Shown piece after piece: positions 1 through 10,452 of a DNA stretch of 64,000 nt; the stretch's first letter is position 1, and each line of letters opens with the position of its first letter. Source of the DNA: Owenia fusiformis (taxonomy: Eukaryota; Annelida; Polychaeta; Sabellida; Oweniidae); the NCBI GenBank assembly GCA_903813345.2, contig CAIIXF020000006.1, forward strand, positions 36,733,936 through 36,797,935. Direction: 5' to 3'. The position numbers and the translations under genes were made by a program. The notes beneath the pieces were generated by a model. The model ran no database searches, had not been told where the DNA came from, and was given only the letters and a program-made list of their open reading frames with translations.

Positions 1-1384
1 TCTGTCAGGTCGTGATTCTTTTGTTTATTTGAGCTCGAGAATATTTTTCCTCCAAATTGTGCAAGTTTGGTCGAATCTTGAATAAGGATCTTGTAGAAAA
101 TCTACTTTTGATTTCACCTATTTTTCAGCGCGAGTTTAGGGAATCCTTGAGGAATAATTCTGAGAGTGGGGAAGGGCAAAAAGCTCTGTTAGGCCAAACA
201 AGAGATCGTTTTAAAAAAATGAAGGCTCATGTGAAGGAGATGTTTGCAGTGTTGTAATGAATTGTATTGATAAATAGGGATGCTTACTTTTAACGCGGTT
301 GTAATTTACCGAACAGCAAAAGTAGAAAAAATCCGAACATTTTGAACTGATTAAGATCTTTAAATTGTGAAGATCTGAGTACCTGGACCTCTTAGCAAAC
401 ATCCAAACATATCAAAAAGTGAAGATGGGTCCATTTGATTCTCGTTATCCGAAGATATTAATAAAATAGTTAAATATTCGGCGTTTTTTAATGCTGTAAA
501 TTGTTCACAATTCTAAATCAAGAAGTCGCTCGTATTTCTGTCGTATTTAGGAAATCATGTGCTGAAAATCAGTGCACAGTTTTCATGGTGTTGTTGTAAA
601 ATGTGCGTATATGTCTTTTGAAACCCTCTCTAACGCAATTTTATTATAAACGAACACCTTAGGGTTAAACTTTTGCTCGAGGAATTAACTCATTTTCATC
701 AATAAATATTAACCCATCAGGTTTTCTACTAGTAAACTAACGTTTTAACCTCAGTCCAATGGTCCATTGTCGTTATCACTTACTACTAAACCCAAGTGAG
801 ATATGGCTCTTGCCTCAGCACGAGCCAAAAAGGAATTGATACAACTTCCTGTTGTTTGAAGTCAGGGTGCATGTTTGGAATTTTGCTGCAAACCTCAATA
901 GGGTCACATGTTATTTTTCAAATTTGAATCTCTCCTTCCCCACAACAATGTCATATCTCACTTTTGCACAACGAATGCACTAATGTACAGAACCTAGAAA
1001 AGAATGTGAGAAGGATATTTTGATAAAATGTATAAAAAACAAGAAAATCCAGACAGCTGCAGAATTGGGGTATGTAACAAAGTATGAAGGCATGTGTTAA
1101 TTTCCTTGCTTTTTTCAGGAAAGTATCATTACATTGTCTTCTTTTAGTATATCTGGTAAGAGGTCAATGGGAACTCCAAGGAATTCTGATATTTCACACT
1201 TTCTATTTTTCCAAATTTTCTTACAAGGTTTTCAGACACACAGGAGCTACCATTGACTTGTTTCCAGGTTTACTTAAAGTAGACAATGAAATGATACTTC
1301 CCTGAATAAAGCATGGAAATATACACGTGCCTTCATACTTAATTTTGTACCAGAAAATAACATGTGCAGGCATAGCATTTTTCT
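1..1384. other. No recognisable gene
   Basis: AT-rich sequence without a supportable gene. One open frame (33-257, +) gives a short basic, helix-like peptide but has no recognisable domain and no convincing start. It could be the last exon of a gene lying to the left of the window or part of a repeat. Confidence 0.5.
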
Positions 1385-2135
1385 CAAAAATGTTACTTTC
1401 CAGCTGAACTTTATGCTGCACCACTTGAGATCTTGAAAATACAATTGCACCCACATTTTTTTAGATCAAAATTATGAAATTTTGCACCTACTTGTGGAAA
1501 AAATCCTGAAAAGATCAATGCATATGGTGATTATTAAAGGATTTAAGCTCATGGCTTAATGAATTGAAGAAACTAAATTCTGATATATTTTTATTTTTGC
1601 GAACTTTTTTAGGTCATGTGACCATAACAATTTGAAAGTTTTAAAAGTTGCTGCGCTGACTTGATATCCCGACATTATGATGAAATGAACTTTTGGAAGT
1701 GTTGGTGGTTCGGCCATCGTAAAGAGTGGCCTCCATACTGTAAGATAGCATGAATATAATCTAAATCCTGTAAGTTGGATTTATAAAATCTTTAAGAAAC
1801 TACATATTGATAATTGAAGAGTTCATTAAGGATCGAGGCCTGGTCCTCTATTAACAATTTTTTCTATCATGTACTGTTTTTCAATACAATAATACCAGGA
1901 AACCTACCATATTTTAATATTTGCCTTGTAACGTAGGAAACCACATCAGTTATCTCCCCAGGATTTTTTCTCAGGTGGTTGCAAAATTCTCATTTTCACA
2001 ATTTAAACCAAAATTGATCAAAATGTGCCAACTTTTAATGATTTTTATTTTCAAGTGGGTGCAAATGGATTTTCAGGTGGGTGCAAGCCTATTTTCAAAA
2101 TCTCAGGTGGGTGCTTTATGCTGGGGAGATCACTG
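1385..2135. repeat. Imperfect inverted repeat with GGTGGGTGCAA motifs
   Basis: The segment around 1385-1520, read as its reverse complement, resembles 1955-2130. Both contain an AGGATTTTTTC stretch, several (A/T)GTGGGTGCAA motifs and a TTTATGCTG stretch in the same order. The arms are diverged and separated by about 430 bp. This looks like an old hairpin-type transposable element. No coding sequence is seen inside. Confidence 0.4.
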
Positions 2136-2700
2136 CACATAGTATTGTAAAACATGCACTGCTTCAGGAGCCAGATACTCTTTCAAAAATTTATTCTCTA
2201 CATAATACAAAAATAATTTAATCTTCCAGGTGTACTGAAAGGCATGATAGCTGAACCAACACTGTGAAGGTAAGATCACTTTTATATTTACCACTTTGCC
2301 GGGCCTGTTCTATGGGTATTAGTGCTAGTTTAGAAGGCTTCTATTTTGCTAGATAGACCTGAGCAATATGTGACGTCATCAAGGCGGGTGGTAGTGGTGG
2401 GCCAATATTGATATTTCAGCCTGTCGATGTTCCCCGGGAAATGAGATATCGTTTAGTGCGTATAGTCCAATATTTCACCATGTTGCCCTTGAAATGACGT
2501 TATTGTACTATTTATCTATCACAGAATAGCTATGTCACAAACGGCCTTCAGTTGTCAGTGTTGGCATTCAGCATCTAACAAATGGGAGGTGGTGACTGGT
2601 GACATTTTGCATGTTAATGCCTTGTTTCTGAGTTGAAATTCACGAGGTACTTTTCCTTACTATACCATGTTGTTGTTTTATATGTGTTTTAAAACACCTT
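2136..2700. other. No recognisable gene or repeat
   Basis: Read on both strands; no long open frame, RNA gene or repeated structure noticed. Confidence 0.4.
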
Positions 2701-2710
2701 GAATACTATA

Positions 2711-2863
2711 GAAAATATTTTTCAGGGGCTTGAATATTTTCAGGCTGTTTATATTTCAGGTATTTTAATATTTTTAGGTTCTTCATTATTTTCAGGTGGT
2801 TGAATATTTTCAGGCTGTTTATTTTTCAGGTATTTGAATATTTTCAGGTTGTGTGTGCTTTTC
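2711..2863 (+). repeat. 70-bp tandem repeat of 3'-splice-site-like sequence
   Basis: TGAATATTTTCAGGCTGTTT occurs at 2731 and again at 2801, a 70-bp period, with a third partial copy to about 2860. Nearly every subunit ends in a pyrimidine/AT tract plus TTTTCAG, so the array is a cluster of at least six acceptor-like sites. Whether any is used is unknown. Confidence 0.6.
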
Positions 2864-3104
2864 AGAAGCTGCTCAATTTATTTCTTATGTAAACACTTCA
2901 GATGGAACAGTAACAAGAAATATAATTGTTTCTCTAAGAAATCTTGCAAAAAAACTATTAAACAATACACAAAAAACAAAGAAAAGGGACCTCTCATCTG
3001 AGGAATTGCCATTTTCTAGTTTAATAATAATGAATCATGGATTTGCATTTGCTGCTACTATAAATGCATTGACTTCTATCCGCATCTGCCCAAAAGATAA
3101 TTAA
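2853..3104 (+). CDS. Unassigned short open frame, possible exon
   Basis: An open frame of about 83 codons begins just before a TTTTCAG acceptor-like site at about 2860 and runs to a TAA at 3102-3104, directly before the 20-bp minisatellite. The peptide is mixed hydrophilic and hydrophobic with a lysine-rich middle; I do not recognise any domain. It could be a terminal exon or a transposon fragment. The only support is the open frame and its placement after a good polypyrimidine/AG. Confidence 0.2.
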   Translation: MCFSEAAQFISYVNTSDGTVTRNIIVSLRNLAKKLLNNTQKTKKRDLSSEELPFSSLIIMNHGFAFAATINALTSIRICPKDN

Positions 3105-3118
3105 GTTTGAGATTCAAA

Positions 3119-3374
3119 GGAGTGCCATTCGTGTAAAAGAAGTACCATTCATGTTAAAGGAGTACCATTTATGTTAAAGGAGTACCATTTATGTAAAAGG
3201 AGTACCATTCATGTAAGAGAAGTACCAATCATGTAAAAGAAGTACCATTCATTTAAAAGGAGTACCAATCATGTAAAAGGAGTACCATTCAAGTAAAAGG
3301 AGTACCAATCATGTAAAAGGAGTACCATTCATGTAAAAGGAGTACCATTTATGTAAAAGTACCATTCATCTAAG
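3119..3374. repeat. 20-bp minisatellite
   Basis: Twelve head-to-tail units of exactly 20 bp with consensus GGAGTACCATTCATGTAAAA, followed by a partial thirteenth. Variation is limited to a few positions (GG/GA at the start, ATT/AAT, CATG/TATG), so the array is fairly young. Confidence 0.95.
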
Positions 3375-3599
3375 TGCAGATATTATTGAAATTAATTCAA
3401 ACAATTCTTCAGGGCTCCCAGGGTTATTTTAAATCTCCGAACAATTTGCTAAATTCTATGGCAAAGACATGAAAGAATGCATGGGTGAACTGCAAGGACA
3501 ATGGACGATATTCTAGGGATATAGATTTAATGAAAATGTCATTTTTGTCTGATATTACATACATGTACTGTCATACTAATAGCACATTGGATCGGAACA

Positions 3600-4872
3600 G
3601 GAGGTAGAAACGCATCCAGTATTTTCGTCTGGTACAAACCGAGATACTGGATGCAGACCTCCATTTTTGATCCAGAGAGAGGTAGGTGTGATTTTACTCG
3701 ATAGCCAGTGATCGTTTTACAGTGTTTCCTTATCTAGAAACAGGCTCATCTAGATTTTTCGTAATGTGGGGTTAAGCACGGAAATACTTTTATTTTTTCC
3801 CAGGAAATACATGAATTGAGTCAGATTTCTTTTTATGGAATTTTCTTGTGTATGGAATAAGAATACAGCTTCCAGTCGGCAAATTTTAGCTTTGAAATGA
3901 TCGAAAATGGAAAAATGACGAAATTAAAGAAATACCGGACGAAATGAAAATGTACTGGACGCAAGCCACTAGATACAGACTTGCATCCAGTACATTTTTT
4001 ATCCAGTATTTCTAAAATTTCTAAAAAGGATAGCACAATCAAGACGCCTCTGGACTTTTTGCATATTGAGTTTCACCACATATATACCCATCTACTTACC
4101 AAAGAAGAAGTTCCAAATCCCCCCCTTTCAGTGTTAATTTTGCGATTGTGCTGGCCGATCTAATTATTTTCGAAGAAATTAATTCAATCTGAAGTTTGAA
4201 TATACCGGGAAAGTCCTCCTGTTATCTGATTGGTCATTGAATTTGTTTATCATAAACCTGATTTGCTGCCTGGTTCAAGGCGCTTGTGTGACTCAATGGA
4301 GATTCCCCTCGCTAGCGGAGGAATTGATTGTGTTTGATTCTGGAGTTTGGTTGTTCTGTTGATTATTTCCGATATTTCGGCAATAATATACCCAAAAGTT
4401 ATTCTCAAGATATATCCATGGTATGTGAGATATTATATGAGCAATAACAATAGGACATCATTGATTGTCCGGGGGAGAAACCTATGACATAATCTTTAAG
4501 CTAAAATTTGCAGATTGGAGGCTGTATTGTTAGTTCATACACAAGAAAATTGCATATCTTGTCAATGAAATGGTAAATAAAAAGAAATATAACTCGATTC
4601 ATGTATTTCCTGAAAAAAAATCAAAATATTTCTGTGCTTAACCCCTCATTACAGAAATATTGATGGATAGCTGTCATTTTATAGAAATTGGATGTTCCCC
4701 AATGTACTGGGAATCTGATGAGCCTGTTTTTACGTAAGGGCACGCTGAAAAACGATCACAGGCTACCGAGTAAAATTACATCTACCTCTCTCTGGACTGA
4801 AAATGGAGGTCTGCATCCAGTATTTCCAGTTGTACCAGACGAAAATACTGGAGACGTTTCTATCCCCTGAGG
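3600..4872. mobile_element. Foldback element with ~300-bp inverted termini
   Basis: About 300 bp at 3600-3900 is repeated in inverted orientation at 4498-4872. Matching landmarks in order are TAGAAACG, CCAGTATTTTCGTCTGG, a CTGGATGCAGACCTCCATTTT stretch (shortened here), CCAGAGAGAGGTAG, TTTTACTCG, AGGCTCATC and TTAAGC at the inner side. A further CCAGTA-containing hairpin lies near 3955-4010. No transposase is visible, so this is probably a non-autonomous, long-TIR element. Exact termini and target duplication were not resolved. Confidence 0.8.
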
Positions 4873-4904
4873 AAGGGATGTAGAAATTCAATTCAGAATG
4901 ACAT

Positions 4905-5222
4905 TGCTCCAATAGACTAGATGCGAGTAGAAATAATCTTAATTTACTTCATTAAATATTCAAAATTCAGTCAAAGCGATGTCATACAGGGTGGTCAAAT
5001 AAAACGGCAACTCTGCCGCTATTTTCCTCATATTTTGTCATTTCAGAAAAATTCTACCTGATATTTGGTACATGTGTACATCATTCAATGTATGAAAATT
5101 GAACCACTAAAACAGATGTAATTTAAGTTAAAAGAAACTCTACTATATTTGCCATGTTATCTGACCTGAAGGAGCCACCTGGTGGTAAAACTGGTAACTA
5201 CCTACTCGCCACTTTTTATTGC
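4905..5222. repeat. Dispersed repeat, copy A
   Basis: Parts of this stretch recur at about 15640-16070: CTAGATGCGA(G/T)TAGAAAT...ATTCAGTCAAA and, further on, AGCCACCTGGTGG...GGTAACTACCTACTCGC. Copy B lies inside a TIR element (15462-17092), so copy A is probably a fragment of the same family. It sits just upstream of the first zinc-finger gene. A mariner-like CAGGGTGGTC start at 4987 has no partner end nearby. Confidence 0.6.
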
Positions 5223-5447
5223 ATTTTAAAAGTTTGGTGTACATGAGGAGCAGTACAGTTACAGCTTTAGGTTCTGGCTTTAGCATCAGTAGCAACCTGA
5301 CTTAACAATGTTAAAATGAATCAAAGGCAACACTTGACTTGAACACATGACAAAGAGCATTCTGCCGTATGTTTTAATAATGAAGTTTTTCTAGCTTATT
5401 CTCCTTGATAACAAGTCTTGATGAGAGGTGATGAGTTAATCTGTTTT

Positions 5448-5462
5448 CTCTTGTATTTTCAG
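5448..5462 (+). promoter_or_regulatory. 3' splice site of zinc-finger gene 1
   Basis: TCTTGTATTTTCAG ends at 5462 and is followed by GACTCAAAACGACTAC, the start of the exon that carries the whole coding region. The same acceptor plus a related exon start occurs at 13225 and 33890, and in weaker form at 11691 and 12973. This shows that the genes are duplicates sharing one upstream non-coding exon architecture. The upstream exon was not found. Confidence 0.75.
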
Positions 5463-5526
5463 GACTCAAAACGACTACAAGGAGACATATATGAAACTAC
5501 AAAGGAAAATAAGTTGACACAGCAAT

Positions 5527-6942
5527 ATGGATGTGAATATGTACATTGCTTGGTCAAATGATTGTATTACTGAGGAATGCAGTGACTTAGAAGGCAATTT
5601 TGTTGGAGATTCCAATAACAAGATGAATCCAAAATGTGAAGACCAGACAAGCAAAGGCAATAATGAATGGGAACACAGCCAGTATATCCAGTCAACTGTG
5701 AAACTAGATACAGTCAAAGAGAAGTTCATTACACCATCCAGTAGTGTTATGTCAGATCTTGAACAGAGTTTTAATTCACAAAACATCAAACAAGAGATAC
5801 AAGATGATGACCAATATATTAAAGACAGGAATGAGGAGGAACATCACATGTCTAACAAGTCATTTGATGAAATGGATTTAGTTAAAGAGGAGATTGTATT
5901 TGATCAACTACTTCCTCATGACATTAAACAAGAGATACCAGAGATGGTTGAAGGAGACATTGCCGAATCCAGTAGTGATGTATCAGATTTTAAAGTAGAG
6001 CAAGATTCACACAACCTTAAACAAGACAAAATCAATGTTAATTACAGAAACCAGAAAAAAGAATTTCCGAAACAAAAATCTATTATATTTTCTGAGCATA
6101 ATTATGCAATATTTCCTACTTATAGATTTAGAATATCTGTAATAAAGGATACTAATGCAGGTGAGAAGTTATATAAATGTCAACATTGTGGAAAGTGTTT
6201 CAAACAAGCTTATCATGTAAAATGTCATGAGAGAATTCATACAGGTGAGAAGCCTTATAAATGTAAATATTGTGAAAAATGTTTCAGAAGAACCGATGAC
6301 GTTAAAGCACATGAGAGAATTCATACAGGAGAGAAGCCTTATAAATGTCAACATTGTGGAGAGTGTTTCATGAACCTTTATTCTTTGAAGTGTCATGAGA
6401 GAATCCATACAGGAGAGGAAAAACCTTTTCAATGTCAACATTGTGGAAAATGTTTCGAACAAACTGCTTATTTAAAATGTCATGAGAGAATTCATACAGG
6501 AGAGAAGCCTTATAAATGTCGACATTGTGGAAAGTGTTACAGTAGCACTTCTGCTTTGAAATATCATGAGAGAACTCATACAGGAGAGAAGCCTTATGAA
6601 TGTCAACATTGTGGAAAGTGTTTCAATAAAAATTCTACTTTGAAATTACATGTGAGAATCCATACATGTGAGAAGCCATTTCAGTGTAGTTATTGTGGAA
6701 AGTGTTTCAATCAAACTTCTTCTTTAAAATGTCATGAAAGAATTCATACAGGTGAGAAGCCTCATAAGTGTCAACATTGTGAAAAATGTTTCAATTATAA
6801 TTCTCATTTGAAGCTTCATGAGAGAATTCATACAGGCGAGAAGCCATTTCAGTGTCCACAATGCGGAAAATGTTTTGATAAAACTTCCAAGTTGAAATGC
6901 CATGAGAGAATTCATACAGGCAAGAAGGCAAATAATTGTTGA
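5527..6942 (+). CDS. C2H2 zinc-finger protein 1, nine fingers
   Basis: 471-residue protein, presumably a nuclear DNA-binding transcription regulator. Residues about 1-210 are acidic and unstructured and hold repeated IKQE/VKEE-type motifs, which match the psi-K-x-E SUMO-acceptor pattern. Residues about 216-466 are nine consecutive 28-residue C2H2 fingers of the CQHCGKCF...[13 protein letters not shown] type, with classic TGEKP linkers. One linker, after finger 3, has an extra Glu (TGEEKP) and one, after finger 6, reads TCEKP. The start is ATG 5527: an in-frame TGA at 5515-5517 precedes it within the same exon. No KRAB, BTB or SCAN domain is visible. The stop follows finger 9 and a decayed tenth finger lies immediately downstream, so the protein was probably longer once. 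DNA target unknown. Confidence 0.9.
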   Translation: MDVNMYIAWSNDCITEECSDLEGNFVGDSNNKMNPKCEDQTSKGNNEWEHSQYIQSTVKLDTVKEKFITPSSSVMSDLEQSFNSQNIKQEIQDDDQYIKDRNEEEHHMSNKSFDEMDLVKEEIVFDQLLPHDIKQEIPEMVEGDIAESSSDVSDFKVEQDSHNLKQDKINVNYRNQKKEFPKQKSIIFSEHNYAIFPTYRFRISVIKDTNAGEKLYKCQHCGKCFKQAYHVKCHERIHTGEKPYKCKYCEKCFRRTDDVKAHERIHTGEKPYKCQHCGECFMNLYSLKCHERIHTGEEKPFQCQHCGKCFEQTAYLKCHERIHTGEKPYKCRHCGKCYSSTSALKYHERTHTGEKPYECQHCGKCFNKNSTLKLHVRIHTCEKPFQCSYCGKCFNQTSSLKCHERIHTGEKPHKCQHCEKCFNYNSHLKLHERIHTGEKPFQCPQCGKCFDKTSKLKCHERIHTGKKANNC

Positions 6943-7035
6943 TACGGTAAAAGATATTTCAGAACAACTAGTGTAACTAGGTATCTGGTATACAGGGAAA
7001 TTCATACTGGAGTTAAAGCTGTTATAAACGAACGA
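6943..7035 (+). pseudogene. Decayed tenth finger of zinc-finger gene 1
   Basis: Directly after the TGA stop at 6940-6942 the frame continues as a recognisable finger: YGKRYF, then an EIHTG end. One of the two cysteines of the finger has become the TGA stop and the first histidine is lost. This marks a 3' truncation of the original coding region. Confidence 0.65.
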
Positions 7036-7144
7036 AGTTTGGAGGGATATAGGGAATGTCTCCTTCTGTCTATAAAAAATGTTGACTATAAAAATAGAAA
7101 ACAAATGAAAAATGTTAACTCAAAATTAATAGAGTGATTTTGTT

Positions 7145-7300
7145 TATATTTGATTTGATTTGATTTGATTTTCTAAAAATCACAGCCTTGCCTGTGCAAT
7201 GGGATTTGCTATGCTTTGGCGCTGCTGCTAATTTGTTAGTCCCTTTATGGGAGTGAGAATTATATAACAGTGAATAATAAAACAAATATTTAATTCTATT
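7145..7300 (-). repeat. Possible retroelement 3' end with (TTGAT)n tail
   Basis: Four to five TTGAT units (about 7148-7172) adjoin a non-repetitive stretch of about 130 bp. On the minus strand this looks like a retroposon body ending in an (ATCAA)n tail. No coding evidence remains, so the call is tentative. Confidence 0.35.
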
Positions 7301-7375
7301 TTTTGGTGAATACCTGTGAAACTTTCACAAGATGATTTTAATTTGCCTCAATAGATTTAAATATTTGGATGATTT

Positions 7376-9487
7376 TTGGAAGTGTTTCATGAAAAATGGG
7401 TCATTAATATATCATGAGAGAATTGTAATAAGTAAGCCATAATTGTCTATATTGTGGAAAGTGTTTCATGGAAAACAGGTCATTAATATATCATGAGAGA
7501 ATTCATACAATAAGTATTTCATAATTGTCTATATTGTGGAAAGTGTTTCATGGAAAACAGGTCATTAATATATCATGAGAGAATTCATACAATAAGTAAG
7601 TCATAATTGCCAATATTGTGGAAAGTGTTTCATGGAAAACAGGTCATTAATATATCATGAGAGAATTCATACAATAAGTATTTCATAATTGTCTATATTG
7701 TGGAAAGTGTTTCATGGAAAACAGGTCATTAATATATCATGAGAGAATTCATACAATAAGTATTTCATAATTGTCAATATTGTGGAAAGTGTTTCATGGA
7801 AAACAGGTCATTAATATATCATGACAGAATTCATACAATAAGTAAGCCATAATTGTCTATATTGTGGAAAGTGTTTCATGGAAAACAGGTCATTGATATA
7901 TCATGAGAGAATTCATACAATAAGTATTTTATAATTGTCAATATTGTGGAAAGTGTTTCATGGAAAACAGGTCATTGATATATCATGAGAGAATTCATAC
8001 AATAAGTATTTCATAATTGTCAATATTGTGGAAAGTGTTTCATGGAAAACAGGTCATTAATATATCATGAGAGAATTCATACAATAAGTATTTCATAATT
8101 GTCAATATTGTGGAAAGTGTTTCATGAGAGAATTCATACAATAAGTATTTCATAATTGTCAATATTGTGGAAAGTGTTTCATGGAAAACAGGTCATTAAT
8201 ATATCATGACAGAATTCATACAATAAGTAAGCCATAATTGTCTATATTGTGGAAAGTGTTTCATGGAAAACAGGTCATTGATATATCATGAGAGAATTCA
8301 TACAATAAGTATTTTATAATTGTCAATATTGTGGAAAGTGTTTCATGGAAAACAGGTCATTGATATATCATGAGAGAATTCATACAATAAGTATTTCATA
8401 ATTGTCAATATTGTGGAAAGTGTTTCATGGAAAACAGGTCATTAATATATCATGAGAGAATTCATACAATAAGTATTTCATAATTGTCAATATTGTGGAA
8501 AGTGTTTCATGAGAGAATTCATACAATAAGTATTTCATAATTGTCAATATTGTGGAAAGTGTTTCATGGAAAACAGGTCATTAATACATGTAATATATCA
8601 TGACAGAATTCATACAATAAGTAAGTCATAATTGTCTATATTGTGGAAAGTGTTTCATGGAAAACAGGTCATTAATATATCATGAGAGAATTCATACAAT
8701 ATGTAAGCCATAATTGTCAATATTGTGGAAAGTGTTTCATGAGAGAATTCATACAATAAGTATTTCATAATTGTCTATATTGTGGAAAGTGCTTCATGGA
8801 AAACAGGTCATTGATATATCATGAGAGAATTCATACAATAAGTATTTTATAATTGTCAATATTGTGTTTCATGGAAAACAGGTCATTAATATATCATGAC
8901 AGAATTCATACAATAAGTAAGTCATAATTGTCAATATTGTGGAAAGTGTTTCATGGAAAACAGGTCATTAATACATGTAATATATCATGACAGAATTCAT
9001 ACAATAAGTAAGTCATAATTGTCTATATTGTGGAAAGTGTTTCATGGAAAACAGGTCATTAATATATCATGAGAGAATTCATACAATAAGTATTTCATAA
9101 TTGTCAATATTGTGGAAAGTGTTTCATGAGAGAATTCATACAATAAGTATTTCATAATTGTCTATATTGTGGAAAGTGCTTCATGGAAAACAGGTCATTG
9201 ATATATCATGAGAGAATTCATACAATAAGTATTTTATAATTGTCAATATTGTGTTTCATGGAAAACAGGTCATTAATATATCATGACAGAATTCATACAA
9301 TAAGTAAGTCATAATTGTCAATATTGTGGAAAGTGTTTCATGGAAAACAGGTCATTAATACATGTAATATATCATGACAGAATTCATACAATAAGTAAGT
9401 CATAATTGTCTATATTGTGGAAAGTGTTTCATGGAAAACAGGTCATTAATATATCATGAGAGAATTCATACAATATGTAAGCCATAA
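7376..9487 (+). repeat. 82-bp satellite derived from a C2H2 finger module
   Basis: About 27 head-to-tail units. Each unit is a recognisable zinc-finger module (TGTGGAAAGTGTTTCATG for CGKCFM, then ATCATGAGAGAATTCATAC for HERIHT) but is 82 bp rather than the 84 bp of a functional finger. Two bases are missing in the linker, so every unit shifts frame and carries a stop (TCATAA). The array can therefore not encode a finger protein. Unit variants are 57 bp (25-bp deletion between TCATG repeats), 75 bp (7-bp deletion) and 91 bp (9-bp ACATGTAAT insertion). One more decayed finger follows at about 9488-9540. The array lies where the 3' continuation of zinc-finger gene 1 would be expected. Confidence 0.95.
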
Positions 9488-9540
9488 ATGTCAGGATTAT
9501 ACTGTAGAAAGTGTTTCAGTTATGTTTCATAGGGATAAGA

Positions 9541-10141
9541 AGCTATATTAGTGAGGTAAAGCTTGCATATAAAATCAATTTTTAAGAATAAATAAAATCT
9601 ATATACGTATATTTAATCAACTGAGTTTGTTTTTATATGTATTATAGCGTGCAAACTTTGGGTAGAGGTCGTCATTTCCTGATGCCCAAGCTTTTCAGGA
9701 ACACATGTTGGTACTTAAATTAATTGATTGGACATCATGGTTCGGGGAAATCATAATTTTACTGAGTGGCTCCAGAAAAAATAAAAATGTTTATAGGACC
9801 CGTTCAAGAGAGAATAAAGTTTGGGCTCATATCATGAATTTATGTCATGTCTATTTTCTAGTCCCCAAAGTATACTTTATTCGAGGAAAGCTTTTTTCAA
9901 TAATGTATTCTTTTTCTGTTTTTATGGTTATTATTTATTAGGATGTTGTAGCATTTTTTCCATTTTTGCACTTTGAATCCATGATAACTTCACCAATTTA
10001 TAACATATCATGAATCTTTTGGGAGATACTATATTTGAGATTGTAAGGAATAGTCATTAGTAGGCCAACTGTACATACTGCTCACAGGAACTCGTAGCAC
10101 CTTTTATGGTATAGTTTTGATATGCTGGCTTATATGGACTC
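9541..10141. other. No recognisable gene
   Basis: AT-rich sequence. A 78-codon open frame at 9705-9941 has no family features and is probably chance. Confidence 0.4.
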
Positions 10142-10452
10142 AATAGCACGGTGTTATAGCATGACGGTTACGACAAGGCGATTTCCAAAATTTTGCGGTA
10201 ACGATAATAATAACGATAATATTTCCTTTTTAACTAGTTCCATTCGGTGACATATATGGATGACTGAGATGTCAAAGTTCATATTTTTTAGTCCATTCTC
10301 CTGATTTCTCAGTATATGTGCCTCAGAGCCACTCAAACTATTAACAGTAAGTAAACTGTGTATAAACAAGCCATAAAATGACAAATCCAGAACAGGAACA
10401 TGGTCATATTGTAAATAATAAGGTTTCAAACGCAATGTCGTTAGACTATATA

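Noticed and set aside
33-257. Short open frame near the left edge giving a basic peptide
   Set aside because: No domain, no ATG in a good context, and no splice evidence; the window edge prevents testing whether it is a terminal exon.
4985-5000. CAGGGTGGTCAAATAAAACGG resembling a mariner end
   Set aside because: No matching inverted end or TA-flanked partner was found nearby; at best a solo end.
6169-7104. Minus-strand frames opposite the zinc fingers
   Set aside because: Antisense of a repetitive finger array, repeated equally behind both zinc-finger genes; no features of their own.
7376-9487. Possibility that the 82-bp array is a CRISPR or a coding finger array
   Set aside because: Units abut with no unique spacers, the host is eukaryotic, and 82 bp is not a multiple of three with a stop in each unit.
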